This document shows positions 23,331-35,990 of a stretch of 64,000 nt of DNA, piece after piece. Within the stretch, counting starts at the first letter, position 1; each line of letters opens with the position of its first letter. The notes beneath the pieces were generated by a model. The model saw only the letters and a program-made list of their open reading frames with translations, was not told the origin of the DNA and searched no databases. Origin of the DNA: Anaeramoeba flamelloides (lineage: Eukaryota > Metamonada > Anaeramoebidae); assembly GCA_027625915.1 (NCBI GenBank), contig JANTQA010000036.1, forward strand, positions 8,701,001 to 8,765,000. Direction: 5' to 3'. Made by a program: the position numbers and the translations under genes.

Positions 23331-25217
23331 TTGAAGATTAAAATCAATTTTTAAAATTTTTTCCTATAGATAAATTTGTTTTTTTTTATATTCGGTAGAT
23401 ATATATATATATATATATTATTGGTAGAACATCCATTAAATGTTGTTTAAATAGCAAGTATTGACTTATTAAACTTCTGATAAACTTTAAAAGCGGGGTT
23501 GCTTTTTTCCAGAATACTTGCAAATGAAATTATCAAAGAAACTAACAAGAAATAAATCGTGAATATGATATTGGTTTCTTAAAGTTCTTTTCTTCAAAAT
23601 AAAAATCTAAAAAGGAATATCAATTTGAAAATTTTTACTATAAAAATAGAAACTATTTTTTATTTTGAGAAGGGAGAAATTAAAAAAATTTGTATCAAAT
23701 AAAAAAAAGAAAAGGAAAATAATTAAAATATTAATAAAAAATAATAATATCATTGGCATGACGAAGTTAAAAACTAGCTACTATCTTTAAGTTTTTTTTT
23801 AATTTATGAAATAAAAAGAAATTTGTAGAAATTTTCTTTTAATTTCTTAAATTAAAAACAAACACCATTTGATTTTCATAGTTTACTGTTTATTCTGAAA
23901 ATCGATATATTTTAAGAACCATGCAGAAAACCCAAGATAACATAGACACTTTATGCCACTGAAAGAAACTTACCCTGGATTCACAGTAGTTACAAAACTT
24001 TATAGAACTATTATCAACTATAAATAAAAGTTCCACAATCTGTTATTAATATTTAGTTTTCCCTTCTTTTAGAGTTTCCGTGATTTAAAAAAAAAGAATA
24101 AAATCTAAAATTTTACTCATTTCTATTAAAATTAAAAAAAAACTAGATACTACTCTCAGAGTGGGGCACTAGGTACCTGAATTTATTTCCTTTTTACTTT
24201 ATTAAGTATTTTTTGTTTTCAATTTTTTTATTATTACTTTTTCTTTATTAACTTAAGTTATCTAACCACAAGTGCTCCGATGTAAAATTCTTAACTAGAA
24301 CAATAAATTTCATAATTTTGATGAGTCATATTGAGGATTTTCTGTGTATTATTTCTTAGGATAACTTTTTTAAAAAGTTTTTTCTCTCGAATCTTTGATA
24401 TTTTTTTTTACATTTGATTCAGATAAATTGATATCTTTTACAATAACATATAATTTGGTATATTTTTTGTAATATTGAGTACAATAATCACATTTTTTTT
24501 TTTTTTTAAATACCTTGTATTCAGATTTATTTTTGAAGAAATATAAATTTTTGTTAAATCCATTTGTAAAAGTTCTAAATTTGAGATATGTAGTACTTGA
24601 AAAATAGAGTTTATTATATAAATAATTTTATGATCAAAAAAATAAAAAAAATTAGTAACATTTCCAAAAATAATCCAACAAATTCATTCCAAATTTTTCA
24701 TTTAGCCTAAAAGATCAATGATTTTACCTTAAAAATTTATTTTACCATAACTTTACGATTGACTACTTAATAAAATGTTAAATTAAAATCAAAAAAAAAA
24801 AAGATCTCTTTTTATTTTGAAATTCAGAATTTTAGGCGTAGAACTTGAGTGATTTTGACTACTAGATAGCAAATAGATTTATAAATATTAAATTTTTTTT
24901 TTTGATATTTACTATTAATTGAAAAATAAATCTCACAAAATTTTCATTTATCTTTCCAAAATTAAATTATGATTTCAAAAATCCTTTGAATACAGAATTT
25001 TGATAGTCCCGATCCTCTAACCACGTTAAACACGTGATATGGTTGAAAAATAATTCGATTTTCAAAGATTATTTCAAAGATTTTTTTTGGAACGATCAAT
25101 GAAAATTTTGTCCGATTTATTTTACAATTAACAGTAGGGTAAAGAAAGTTGTTTTAAATTTATATTATAATATTAGTTAAAAAAAAAAATACACGAAGAA
25201 CAAAACTCCATACTAAA

Positions 25218-25634
25218 ACTAAAATCTTAGTTTCAAAATAAAATACCTTCTTTTTTTCTTCTTGTTCCAATTCAACATCCAATCGACTACTAAATAATAA
25301 ACCTAAGTCCAAATAACCTTTGAAAGTAAACTCCGTGGTCTTTTCAGTAAAATTTAAATTATTGATGCAATTTGTTGAAAATTATCATAATATTTCTCAA
25401 TTGTTTTTGAAATTTTTTGTTTTTTTTGATGATAAATTCAAATTTTCTGAAAAATTTACTATATTTTTTGAGATAAATTTTCCAATTTGATCCTTCTTTT
25501 TTAATATTCTTTTTAAATAATAGAACTTTAAGAAACCAATACTACATTTATTTAGGGTTTATTGTTGGTTTCTTTGATCGGTTGATGTGTAGGTATTCTA
25601 TAACATAAAAAACACGCTTTTTATTTTGAAACAT
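25218..25634 (+). repeat. Dispersed repeat family H, copy 2
   Basis: Partner of 14305-14714, same orientation and same order of shared blocks. Differences are scattered substitutions and short indels, as expected of an old duplicate. Confidence 0.75.
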
Positions 25635-25848
25635 AGAGTCAGTTCCACTTTTAAGGCACGCTTTATTTGGACAACAGTAGTTACTTTTGGACGTTCTAAA
25701 TATGAATTATTAAATAGAAGAATACTATTATTTGGATTTCTATTTTTTGATTTGGGAAAGAAATTAGAACAAAAATTTCAAAAATGAAAAATTTTTAATT
25801 GTGATCCTTATTAAAAAATTATACGAATTTCTCGTGCAATAAGATTTA

Positions 25849-26010
25849 CAGCCGTTCCATTCGACTTGTGAAGGATTACCCTTTAAAGGTGCTTTAAGGA
25901 TCATTTTATCTTTCCTTTAAAGCATCTTTAAAAGGTCTTTAAAGGAAAGCTAAAATTTCAGGTTTGCTTAAAGGAAAGAAAAAAGCTTCACAAGCCGAAT
26001 GGAACTGGTG
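25849..26010. mobile_element. MITE, 162 bp, TA-flanked, about 24-bp inverted ends
   Basis: The left end CAGCC and the right end (reverse complement) CACCA are each followed by GTTCCATTCGRCTTGTGAAG, differing only at R. TA lies immediately outside both ends (25847-25848 and 26011-26012), fitting a Tc1/mariner-type target duplication. The interior repeats CTTTAAAG/CCTTTAAAG motifs several times in both orientations and is non-coding. It sits about 200 bp upstream of the RING-finger gene. Confidence 0.8.
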
Positions 26011-26217
26011 TATTATAGATTTTTAGAGTCACAGAAACTATTTGAGCCATGAACCACTAATATCATTTACACCCAATTACGGTTCCCTTTTATTCAAGAG
26101 AAATCTATGATGACTTTAATCCCATAAGAAATAAAGAAAAATTATTTCAAAAAAAAATAAAAAAATCTAACGAATAGTTTCATTTTTTTTTGTTAAATTA
26201 TTTATTTTCGAATTAAA

Positions 26218-27216
26218 ATGGAGGATTTAAAATTAATTAGAAACTATAGAATTTATCTTGACAAAATAAAAGTACCAGAAAGTGTCACCAAATATCCATG
26301 CTCTCTTTCTGTCAATTCTACCTTATTTGGGGAAGGCACATACATTCCTTCGTATGGATCACTATTATTTTTTCCAACAATTCATAGCAAAGAATCTGAA
26401 TTCAATGGAAGTGTATTAAGGTTCTCGTGGAAGTCTTTAAGTTCTTTAAAGAAATTGGGTCCCTTTATTTCAGCGATTGTTCACAAAAATTTCTGTTTAA
26501 AACTTACGTTCCATCCAACAAAATATGATTTGGTGCAAATTTTTGAATTAATTGAACAAAGGGCATCACACTCGCGATCATTAAAACCATCAAATTTAGA
26601 AAATAGGCTCGAGTCTTCTTTAAGTAAAGATAACAATAGTAAATTTGATCTTGAAGAATATAAGGATTTGGTTTTAAACCCAAATATTACAGGATCTTTA
26701 TTGAACAAAATCAAAAAAAGGAAAAGAAAAAAATTGCAAAGTAAAGAAAATGTTCTGAAAAACAAAAAAGATCAAACAAAGAATCAAAAAGTTAAAAACA
26801 CATCCCAAGATCAAACAAAATCAAAATTAAACCAAAATAATTCAACAAGTAAAAAAACAAGAATAAGAATTGAAAAAAAAGAATCAATGAAACACCAGAA
26901 TCATAAAGACTGTGATCAAGATCAAAAAAAACAAAACCACCAAGGTGATGACAAAGAAAATTTCAAACAGGATCCAAAAAAGGAAAATGAAAATGAAAAC
27001 GAAAACAAAAACAAAAACAAAGAAGAAACCCAAAATGAAAATTCGGTCGATAATGATCAAAATGTTTTATGTTCACTTTGTTGTGAATCAAAATGTAACG
27101 TTAAGCTCGCTGAGTGTGGCCACCAATTATGTAATGTGTGCGCAGAAAGGTTGTTGTCCTTTTCTAATAATTGCCCTTGGTGCACAAGAAAATATACCAA
27201 AATTGTGAATATTTAA
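26218..27216 (+). CDS. C-terminal RING-finger protein, probable E3 ubiquitin ligase (332 aa)
   Basis: Single-exon frame from ATG 26218 to TAA 27216. Residues 1-125 form a mixed alpha/beta region with a GSLLFFP strand and a hydrophobic pattern reminiscent of PH/GRAM-like folds, but I cannot assign it. Residues about 160-280 are a K/N/Q/E-rich disordered linker typical of this genome. Residues about 285-325 are a C3HC4 RING: CSLC, then CGH, CNVC and CPWC with normal spacing, so all eight zinc ligands are present. A RING at the very C-terminus is the arrangement of IAP- and MGRN-type ligases, which recruit an E2 enzyme. The substrate is unknown. The gene stands alone, with a MITE shortly upstream. 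Confidence 0.85.
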   Translation: MEDLKLIRNYRIYLDKIKVPESVTKYPCSLSVNSTLFGEGTYIPSYGSLLFFPTIHSKESEFNGSVLRFSWKSLSSLKKLGPFISAIVHKNFCLKLTFHPTKYDLVQIFELIEQRASHSRSLKPSNLENRLESSLSKDNNSKFDLEEYKDLVLNPNITGSLLNKIKKRKRKKLQSKENVLKNKKDQTKNQKVKNTSQDQTKSKLNQNNSTSKKTRIRIEKKESMKHQNHKDCDQDQKKQNHQGDDKENFKQDPKKENENENENKNKNKEETQNENSVDNDQNVLCSLCCESKCNVKLAECGHQLCNVCAERLLSFSNNCPWCTRKYTKIVNI

Positions 27217-30053
27217 GATTCAAAAATTTTTTTTATGGTTGCTGTAATAAAAAAAGTTCCAAATAAAACCTTTATAAAGTGGTTCTCCAAACTTCCGATT
27301 TTAATCGTTTTAAGTGGTTTAGGTAACACTTGGTTAAGCTTTTTAGACAGCACTTTTGAAAACAGTATCAATAATAAAATTAATTTTTTGTGATTATTTT
27401 ATTCTTTTAGATTTTTTCTATTTTTTTGAAAACAAAAACATTTTAAGGGGATAGTAAAATAAAAAAAATCTTCAAGTAAATTTAATAGCAAATTCAAAAA
27501 AAAATTTACCGAAACTTGAAATTGAAAAACCAAGTAAAAATCTGATTACTACAATACAAGCTTACTTTTAATATTATTTCCGGAAATGAATTTTTGTTCA
27601 AAAAGTTTGATACATTTTTCTCATTTTTGAAAAGTTCAAAATTCAACATATTTCTGAATTATTAAAAAAAAATTATTGTCTTTGGAAAAAAAAAAGGAAT
27701 TTTATCGTTTGTAAATCAAATGTACCGAAATACACTTTAAAAAAGAAACAACTAAGTTCTAAAATATCTCAGTATAAAAAATCTATTTGGTTTCAAAAAA
27801 AAATTACAATAATTATTTTTACTTTTAAAAAAATATAATTTTTTGATTCTAAGAACAGTTCAAATCAATTTTTTCTTTTTTATTGAACAAAGAAAAAACA
27901 AGAAAAAAAAACCAAACCTTCAAATTTAAAATTCTCCCAAAATACCTTTTTAAAACACAGAAAATTCTTTTTATAATCTTAAGAGATACTTTTTAATTTG
28001 ATTATTTATAATCAATAATTAATATACCAATCTTAATCATTTATAAGTGGTTTACAAATAACCCAAAGATTAAAAGTATCAATAGAATTTACAATTATTT
28101 CTCAATTTTTTAAAGATTTTCAAACAAATCAAACTGATTCGAATTAATAATTCCAAGATAAAAAAAAAAAAAAAAAGATATTATCAAATAACTGATTTAA
28201 ATACTAACAGTTCCTTTTTTATACCAAGAATATTTGAAAAATAAAATTTCCTAATTTTTTACATTTCAAGTAATTTAATAAAAATTTGTGAATAAAATAG
28301 ATAATCAATTTTTTTTTAGATTTTCAAGGATTCAATATTTGATTTATTTTTATGTATTTTTAAAATAAGAGTAAATTATCATTGTTATTTTTTTCATAAA
28401 GACTCAGAAAATTACTTAAAGTGAGATTTCATCAAAATAAAAATATTTTGATATAAAATTTTTAAATTTTCTGTTTTGAGGCAAAACTCCAACAAAAAAG
28501 ATCAGATCTTTTTACTGGAAATTTCATTTGGAAAAATTGAATTCTTATAAAAATTATAACTGTATTTCTCTAATGTCTATAAATGAAATTGTGTATCTGG
28601 TTTAATTATATATTGTTTAAATAATAACTTTATCACCTTTGGAAAAAATAAATACGAGTTGCTAGCCCGTTAAAGATTTTTTTCTAAGCTTTGTTAGAGT
28701 CAAATGTCCCCCATAAATTTTTTCAAATATTAATATTTATTAAAAATAACCTTTGAAGATTAAATAAGAAATAAGTAGTATAATAAACATGAAAGAATAG
28801 TTGATATCCAACTAAAATAAAATAAAAAATCAATAAATTTTCTTAAAAATTGAAAAAACCTCAATTCTTATTACCATATTGACAAAAAAAACAATGTCAA
28901 TTTTGATCTCCAATTGAAGATCAAATAAAATTTCAATAGAAATCAAAATGATTTCTCTACAATCATTTTGACTTTATAACCTTAGAATAACATTCTTTTA
29001 CCAAGTGAACATCGATCTTGCAATAAAAAAAAATTACAAACTAAATTAGATGTTTGAAAAAAAATAGAAAAAAACAAAAAGTAAAATGTGTTAAAATATT
29101 ATTTCTATTTTGTAAATTTCCAAAAGAAATAATAATTTCTTACTATATTGATTAAAGCCCTTTAGACACACGTAATACACCCCCAACAACTGGATACAGT
29201 TAACTGGAAAATAGTGTAGTTTATGTTGAGAGTTTCATATATAAAAAAATGCAAAGAATTGGAAATTATAAAGCTAGTGAAATCTGACACTGCTCTTTGA
29301 AGATTAATTGGGGTAAAATTACATCTGATTTTCTTTTTTTTCATTCTTCTGAAATATGACTTTCATTTTGGTTTCTTATTTCACTGAATATCTATAATAA
29401 AAAAAGTTCCAAACACATAAAAAGAAAACACAAATTTAAATCTATTTTGGGAAAGCATGACTCTCATTTTAAAATAAAGAGATTTTTCAACTTATATCAA
29501 CAGACGTTGCTATTTAAAAAAAAGAATAATAAGTTAAAAACAAAATTTTTCAACTTATTATTCAGGGGAAAAAAATTGCCAAAGCATTTTTCATTTTAAA
29601 AATGTAGTAAATGTATTCATTTTAAAATATTTTTTTTACGTATTTGTTGATAACATTTTAAAACAAAAATCAAGTACAAAAATTAGATTGATTATTTGAA
29701 TTAAAATAGGATTGACAAAACCAAACTTTATAATATTTAAGAATGATCAATTTTCTGAAATTGGAGATTTAATCCTAAACACCTCAAAAAATTGGCTTTT
29801 TTTGTGTATTTTTTGTTGTTATGTTTATCTTCCATTCAAGTGAAAATAAACGTTAATAACTTAGCAATAGGTATTAATTCAATTGGAACGAATTCAATTC
29901 CAGATATCTGCATTGATAAGTAAAAAATAAGTAGGATTTTATTTGAAAAAATTCAGATTTAGAAAAAATAATTAAAATAAAAAAAAAAATAATTTATTAA
30001 TTATTGAATTTTTTTTCAAAATGGTTTATTTCAAAATATAAAACGAATTAAAT
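27217..30053. other. Intergenic stretch, no gene seen
   Basis: About 2.8 kb between convergent genes (RING +, Beclin -). Apart from a diverged copy of repeat D (29650-29960), I see only A/T runs and short chance frames. Confidence 0.6.
29650..29960 (+). repeat. Dispersed repeat family D, diverged copy
   Basis: Matches the central and right parts of 22905-23330 and 62795-63215: AAATTAGATTGATTATTTGAAT, then an AAAAAATAAGTAGGATTTTATTTGAAAA-like end. It is the most decayed of the three copies. Confidence 0.45.
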
Positions 30054-32654
30054 TTAATTATTGTTTGAATATTTTTTCATCTTTTCTTTACTGAAATAAG
30101 AACCCCAGAGCATAAATTGTTTAAGATCTGTTAAAAGATATTTCATTGCTCTGGTCCAATTGATTAAATTATTATTATGGAATTTTACTGAAACATCATT
30201 TATTTGATCGCCCTTGATCGAATATGGCAATTCAAATTCTTGGTTGATATTCTGAGCAAATTTGGCAAAATTTTGTAGATAATTCAAAAACCAAATCATT
30301 GCTTGATTAAATTTTTTTATTCTTAATTTTTTCATAAAACCTTCTTGAGTTAAAAATAATTCTCCGTAATTTTTAATTTTGGAAATATCTTTATAAGATG
30401 ATATTTGATCATTATTTTGTGCAATTTTTGAAAAACTTCCACAAGGAATAAGAAGATATTGCTCTGATTTAAACCCCATTTGCTTTGATAAAACACTTAA
30501 TAATAATGCAGCCAATCCTTTGTAGTTTATGTGGTATATTAAATATTATTATTATTTATTTATATAAATATATATAAAAATATATTATGGATTTAGGGAA
30601 ATTATTAAAATTTTAAAATAAAAAGATAAAAATAGAGATTGAAAAAATTTTTTTTGGTCTAATTCAATTTATTAAAAAGTTTGACAGAATATTTAGACTT
30701 CTAAGGTATTTTTTTTTTTTTTTTTTTTGTTAGAATCATAGGAAGAATTTTTTTGAAATTATGCAAAAAATTTCTACAAATTAATTTTTTTGTTTGATAT
30801 TTAATTTTGTTTTTTTTTTTATCTCTCTGACACCCAATGAAAAAATCCCTTAAGTTTTTATTCTTTAATTTCATTTTTCAACACAAACATTTTTTCTTAT
30901 TAATTTTGTTTTCTAATTTATAAAAATTTTAATTTTATTTATATGGATCAAGAAGGAACAGCAAAATTAATGAGATAATTTTGGTTTTTAATTGGTTTGT
31001 GATGTATTGTGTATTATTTTAGCTTGTTGTGAGAAAACACATAATTTTGAGGAAATTGAAATAAAAATTTTCCATTTATTAATTGAATAATCACAGCCTT
31101 CAAAATAAAAGAATAAACAATGAAATAAACACTTTAAATTTCAAGAATATATATATATATATATAATTAAAAAAAAAAAAAAGAATCATTACCCAAAGCA
31201 GCATTTATTTCTTCGTTTTCAATATTTAAAGAAGGAAGCCTCCCAAGCCGAAAGCCATTAATTGTGCCAAAATGTCCGTCACAATAAATATGGAAAACAT
31301 CATTATAAACGGAAGTCGAAAAAAGCTTTAGTAATTCCTTTTGGACATAATTGATTTTGTTCTTCATACTTTTATGGTTTTGGGTGGTTTCTGTTTCAAT
31401 TAATTGGAACTTTTTTAAATCTCGATGGTATTTCTTTTCCAATTTTTGAAAAGTCATTTCCTTATGCTTGATGAGTTTCAATTCTTTGTTAATTTGTTGT
31501 TCTTCTTTTTCTAATTTTTCAAGCTCCTTAGTGATCTCGTCGATTTCAAGATCATAGTCTTGGTTTGTGTTTACTAAGGTTTGTGTGTCGATAAAGATCA
31601 TCTTTTCAAATTGGTCAGAATACTTACGGTAGACCTTTTTTTGTCGTAACTCATCTTTCACTTTTTTATTAATCTCATTATACCAACTGATTGTACACTC
31701 ATTACAAAGAGGGAAAATGTTTCCTGTTTGTTGGCAAATTAATTCAAACATTTTAAAGGCAATTTGAAATTTAAATTTGTCCGTATTTTCCGTGTTTCCT
31801 GGTTCTTTTTCTTCTTCTTTATCTTTTGTGAATTTTGTGATGTTTTTCAGGTTGGGTTTGGTTTTGATATGTGTTGTTGTTTATTCAGAATTTGGGTTTT
31901 CAATGTTTTTTGTTTTTGTTTTTATTGGTATTTAAAAGTAAAAAATTTACATTTGATTGTTTGTTGCTTAAATTTCGAAAAACAAAACAAAAAGGAAAAA
32001 TCTGAAAATAAATAAAAAAAAAAGGTATAATTGTGTGGTAATGAATCTAAAAATCATCACTTGTTCGGAAAATTTATTACCGTTTTGTGAGAAGTTTGTC
32101 ACTTGGGCTCCAAAATTTCTTCTTAAGGTATCAACAAAGAAGTCTTCAAAACAATTTTCAATAATTTCAGACTCCCTTTCAAGTTTGAGCATTTTTTCTT
32201 TTTCTTCTTGAGTAATATACCCAAATTTGTTGGTTTTTTCTTCTTCTTCTTTTCCTTTTAGTGTTTGTTTTTTTTTCATACAAGTTATTGGGATGACAAG
32301 AGTTGTGTTCAATTTGTTTGTTTTTTTTTGATTTTTTTATTTTTTTGAAAAAAGAAGAGAAATTTTTTTATCTTTTAATAAGAAACAAGAAACAAGAAAC
32401 AAGAAACAAGAAACAGAAGAAGAAAAAAAAAAAGGATCCTTTGGTATCTTACTATAACGACCAAATTTAATAAAAATGTCTTCCAGTTCTTGGGTTTGTT
32501 TTGGTAATAATTGAAGATAGTCTGCAAAATTGGACATGATCTCGTCTGTTAAATGAAAGATTGAATCATGGATTGTAATTTCTAAATGACAATTTTGACA
32601 ATAAAACTGAAGATTGGTTAGCTCTAAATCAATGTTTGTTTCAACTTTTGTCAT
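30054..32654 (-). CDS. BECN1: Beclin-1 / Atg6 / Vps30 (481 aa, four exons)
   Basis: Exons 32654-32453, 32254-32081, 31798-31193 and 30517-30054; introns of 198, 282 and 675 bp, all GT-AG and all phase 1, total 1446 nt. Beclin is the regulatory subunit of the class III PI3-kinase (Vps34) complexes that start autophagy and control endosome sorting. Both human-type CxxC pairs are kept (C19/C22 in FYCQNC, C157/C160 in FPLCNEC). A coiled coil spans about 165-285, followed by the BARA domain with the hallmark GHFGTINGFRLGRLP and INAALG. The aromatic-finger residues of human Beclin (FFW) align with KLR here. A clear BH3 motif is not visible. Intron 1 carries five AAACAAG units. A TTTCAG just before the ATG suggests a further 5'-UTR intron. 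Identification is very secure. Confidence 0.95.
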
Positions 32655-33659
32655 TCCAATCTGAAATAGTCGAAATTTTGGAAATGGCAAAAAATGATTT
32701 TTTGGTTTTGGAAAATTTTGCAATTTTATATTTAAGGGTTATCTAATATGGACAAAAACATTCTCAAAATAGATATTCTTTCTGAAATTTGGGAGTTTTG
32801 AAGAATAGAATTCTTTTTTTCGTTCATAAATTAGCCTCTATCAAGTAGAAGCCTAAAATTAAAGTAAGTTGTTTTTGGGTGTAAACCACATTATTGCTAC
32901 ATGGTTCAAATGTCTCTAAAAAATCGATTAGTTAAGTAGTAATAATTGTCAATTTCATCAATTAAAAATGATCTTGATCTTTGTAAAGAAAACCAACGAT
33001 TGAAGAAAAAAATAACATTTTGTTACAAATTTAAAGGTTCGAATTATCAATATCCAGACTTCAAAGTTGCAAAATATCTTTCTTAAATTTGTTACGAAAT
33101 GTAGATTAGTTGCTCAAAATGTTCAATTTGTTTTAGAAAAATTAAGCAATTAACTTATTATAATTTTTTTGACAAATTATTTTTCATTGACTGAGAAATA
33201 GATTGAAATACAATTATATTTAAAATCGAAAAGAGAAACGATAACCAATCTTTTAGGTTTTTATGTTGATAATTATTTGGTAATTCTTATAAATTAAAAA
33301 AATTTAAAAAATAGTTTACTTTTAGAAGGTTCGAAATATCAATTGTTAAATACTAGAATACTATAATTATTTCCAGTTTCTACCTTTAGATTTGAGAAAA
33401 GTATTTTAAATAAAAATATCCAATTAATGAAAATTTTTTAATTGTGATCATTTGTAAAAAATCCCATGATTTATTGTTCCATAATATTGATAATAAATTT
33501 ATTCGACCCCTTCGAAACATTTCACTAATATTATTTTACATGAATTACATCATGAATCAATGATCAACAAATAATTGTTACTAGTATCCTATAATAAGAT
33601 TCTAACATCCAGTACAAAAATTTCAATCATATTTTTTCATTCTAAATACTTTTTTTTAT

Positions 33660-34296
33660 TATTATTACATTAAAATTTTTTTTCAACAACTTTTCAAAAT
33701 TAAGTATTTTTTATATTATTGGCGGATTGTTTTTTAAAAGAAAAATTCCTAACACAATTACAAAGAATTTTTAAAATCGCCTTAAAGTAAATAAATTTTA
33801 GTTATTTCAATTTTGAATTTTGTAATTAATAAAAATAAAATCTATTACTTTTCCATTTTAGAAACTAGATATTAAAATAATAAATTTGAAATTGTGTTTC
33901 AATGACAAACTATCCTTATAGATTCTGTTTGAAAATTTATTCTGAAAAATACAATATAATAAATAAAGGTGAATTTTCTAAAAAGTCCTCTAAAAAAGCT
34001 ATCTAAAAAAAAAAAAAATATATATGAGAAAACAAAATGTGGAATTTTCAGGTATCAGAACAAAAAATTACTAATGTGAAATATCAAGTATATTTTTTTA
34101 ATTAGAGGTCTCATTTTCTTACTCTCCAAGTTTGGATTAAAAGGTAATTGTATTACATGTATTTTTATTATTGTTTTGGAGAAAATTTTGCAAAATTACT
34201 TCATAAAATAAACTTGAATCCAGTGTATAATTTTTGAAAAGGCCTAAAGATCTTCTTTAACTGGCTTTTTATAAAGTTTTCAAAAGCCAATTAAAA
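33660..34296 (+). repeat. Dispersed repeat family E, copy 1
   Basis: About 640 bp similar to 40245-40875 (inside the G-alpha intron), same orientation. Shared blocks are TTTTTAAAAGAAAAAT, CCTTAAAGTAAAT, CTTTTCCATTTTAGAAACT, GTGAAATATC and TTTTATAAAGTTTTC. A transposon begins at its right end. Confidence 0.7.
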
Positions 34297-34298
34297 TA

Positions 34299-34828
34299 AA
34301 CCCAAATTCGAAATTTTTAACACACCAAAATTCAATTTGTGAAGAAAAAAACTTATTTAATCAATTCTCAAAGAAATATCAAATCAGGACCATTCGCTAA
34401 TTGGAATGTTAACACTTTTTTATACACCACAATACTAACAAAACAAAAAATAAATAATTATCAATACTAATAAATCAAGGGTGTGTTAAAAATTTTGGAG
34501 AGTGCAAAACAAAAAAATTGATTAGTAAATTTGTTGAAATTCTATTAGGAATATTGATCGATCAAATGGTTAGATACTACCAACTAATTTTATTTAAGTT
34601 CTTCTATTTGAAACAACTCAGCTTTAGTATAATATCAATGACTGAAAAAAATTTTGATCGAAAGAAACAAGTTAAGTAATTCAAAAAATGAAATGAAAAC
34701 AAAAACTAAAAGATGAAAAAATGATTTTATATTTGTTAAAATTCAAAATTATTTCCAATTTGAATTGAATTGTATTTTTGTGATTATTTGTGCCTTTTTA
34801 GCTGTGTGGAAAATTTTGAATTTTAGTT
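34299..34828 (-). mobile_element. TA-flanked 530-bp DNA transposon, family M1
   Basis: The left end AACCCAAATTCGAAATTTTT and the right end (reverse complement AACTAAAATTCAAAATTTTC) are inverted copies followed by CACAC(A/C). TA flanks both ends (34297-34298 and 34829-34830). The whole element is the inverse of 61464-61996 and is related to 52646-53169 and 60843-61373. No transposase frame is visible. TA target and ends point to a non-autonomous Tc1/mariner-type element. Confidence 0.8.
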
Positions 34829-35402
34829 TATAATTTTTCAAAAGAGAATTATTTTTGTATTTTTTTTTAGATATTGACTTAAAATGTTAAAAAAAACTGC
34901 AAAAACACAAAATATCAAAGATCTGAAAAGATGATTCATTCAAAAAGTTCAAAGGGGGATAGAATTTTTTAATACTTTTTGAAAAAAAGATAATCACATA
35001 AACCTTGATAACTTTTTAATTTTTATATTCCTAAATGCTAATTTAGTCATTTTTTCTTTTAATAATTTTAAATTAATTCTACAAGGTATATCCAAAATGA
35101 TAAAATTTAAAATTATCCAAAACTAAAAACATTATAATAATTGAAATTTAATTATTTTTATAGTTAGAGTAGTTATCAGAGTCAAAATATCTCGTTTTTC
35201 ATTCTTCATTAAAAAACCTTTTTTTTTTCAAAAAATACTTGCTTATTGTTAAAAAGAAAATTAATTTCAAAATTTTGTTTTTGGGAAGATTAAGAAGATT
35301 TGATTAAATTTCAGAGATAAAAGTCTCCGATTTTTTAAAAAAAAAATAACGATCTATTGAAAAAAAAATTAAATTTAAAATTAAACCTTTCTAGTAATAA
35401 TT

Positions 35403-35990
35403 TAATATGTCCTTAATAAAATTAAGCACTATTTTTTTCTGATTAAAATTTTTCGAATTTAAGTTTCATACTTAATTCAATTAAACACTGGGATAATTTT
35501 TTTTTAGAATAAAAACACTCTCAACTTTTGAATATCAAAATTATTTTTTGAAATTAGTGTGTACTTTTTTATTTTTTTTTTGAAAAATTGGAGTTGAGAA
35601 AAGTTTGAAATCAAAGAATAAGTTAATATATTAAATTAGAATGCTTTTCCAAAGAGTTTATCCTTTTAGTTTAACTTTTTTTTAATTTTACCATTTAAAA
35701 ATAAAAAAAAAAACATTTGAGGACCAAATTAGTGCCTTTTGTGAAAATAAAATTCCCATAATTTAGAATTTATTTTAGTAAATGAGTTAAAACAAGATAC
35801 TGAATCTAAAAATATACATAATTTCAAGTGTGAATTCAATGATTTTGGCAAAAAATGTTTTCAAGAAAAAGTTAAATTGAAACTTTATTTATTTTTATTT
35901 TTTCATTTAGTTTTTTTAATTGTATTAATGGAAAGTATTTGATCAGTTTTCAATTTTTAGTGTTTTTTGGTTCGTAGGGACATATAATTT
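35403..35990 (+). repeat. Dispersed repeat family G, copy 2
   Basis: Partner of 8531-9112, same orientation and block order, including CATTTGAGGACCAAATTAG and TTTTGGCAAAAAATGTTTTC. Confidence 0.75.

Larger units (their letters stand above)
20273..26217. other. Intergenic stretch, mostly featureless AT-rich DNA
   Basis: About 5.9 kb. Recognisable parts are repeat D (22905-23330), a short AT dinucleotide run (about 23399-23418), repeat H (25218-25634) and a MITE (25849-26010). The remainder is homopolymer-rich and shows no credible gene or RNA. Confidence 0.6.

Noticed and set aside
32383-32416. AAACAAG repeats as a CRISPR or satellite array
   Set aside because: A simple 7-bp microsatellite inside Beclin intron 1, with no spacers.
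33025-33350. GGTTCGAA motifs resembling tRNA T-arms
   Set aside because: No A-box, acceptor stem or cloverleaf can be formed around them.
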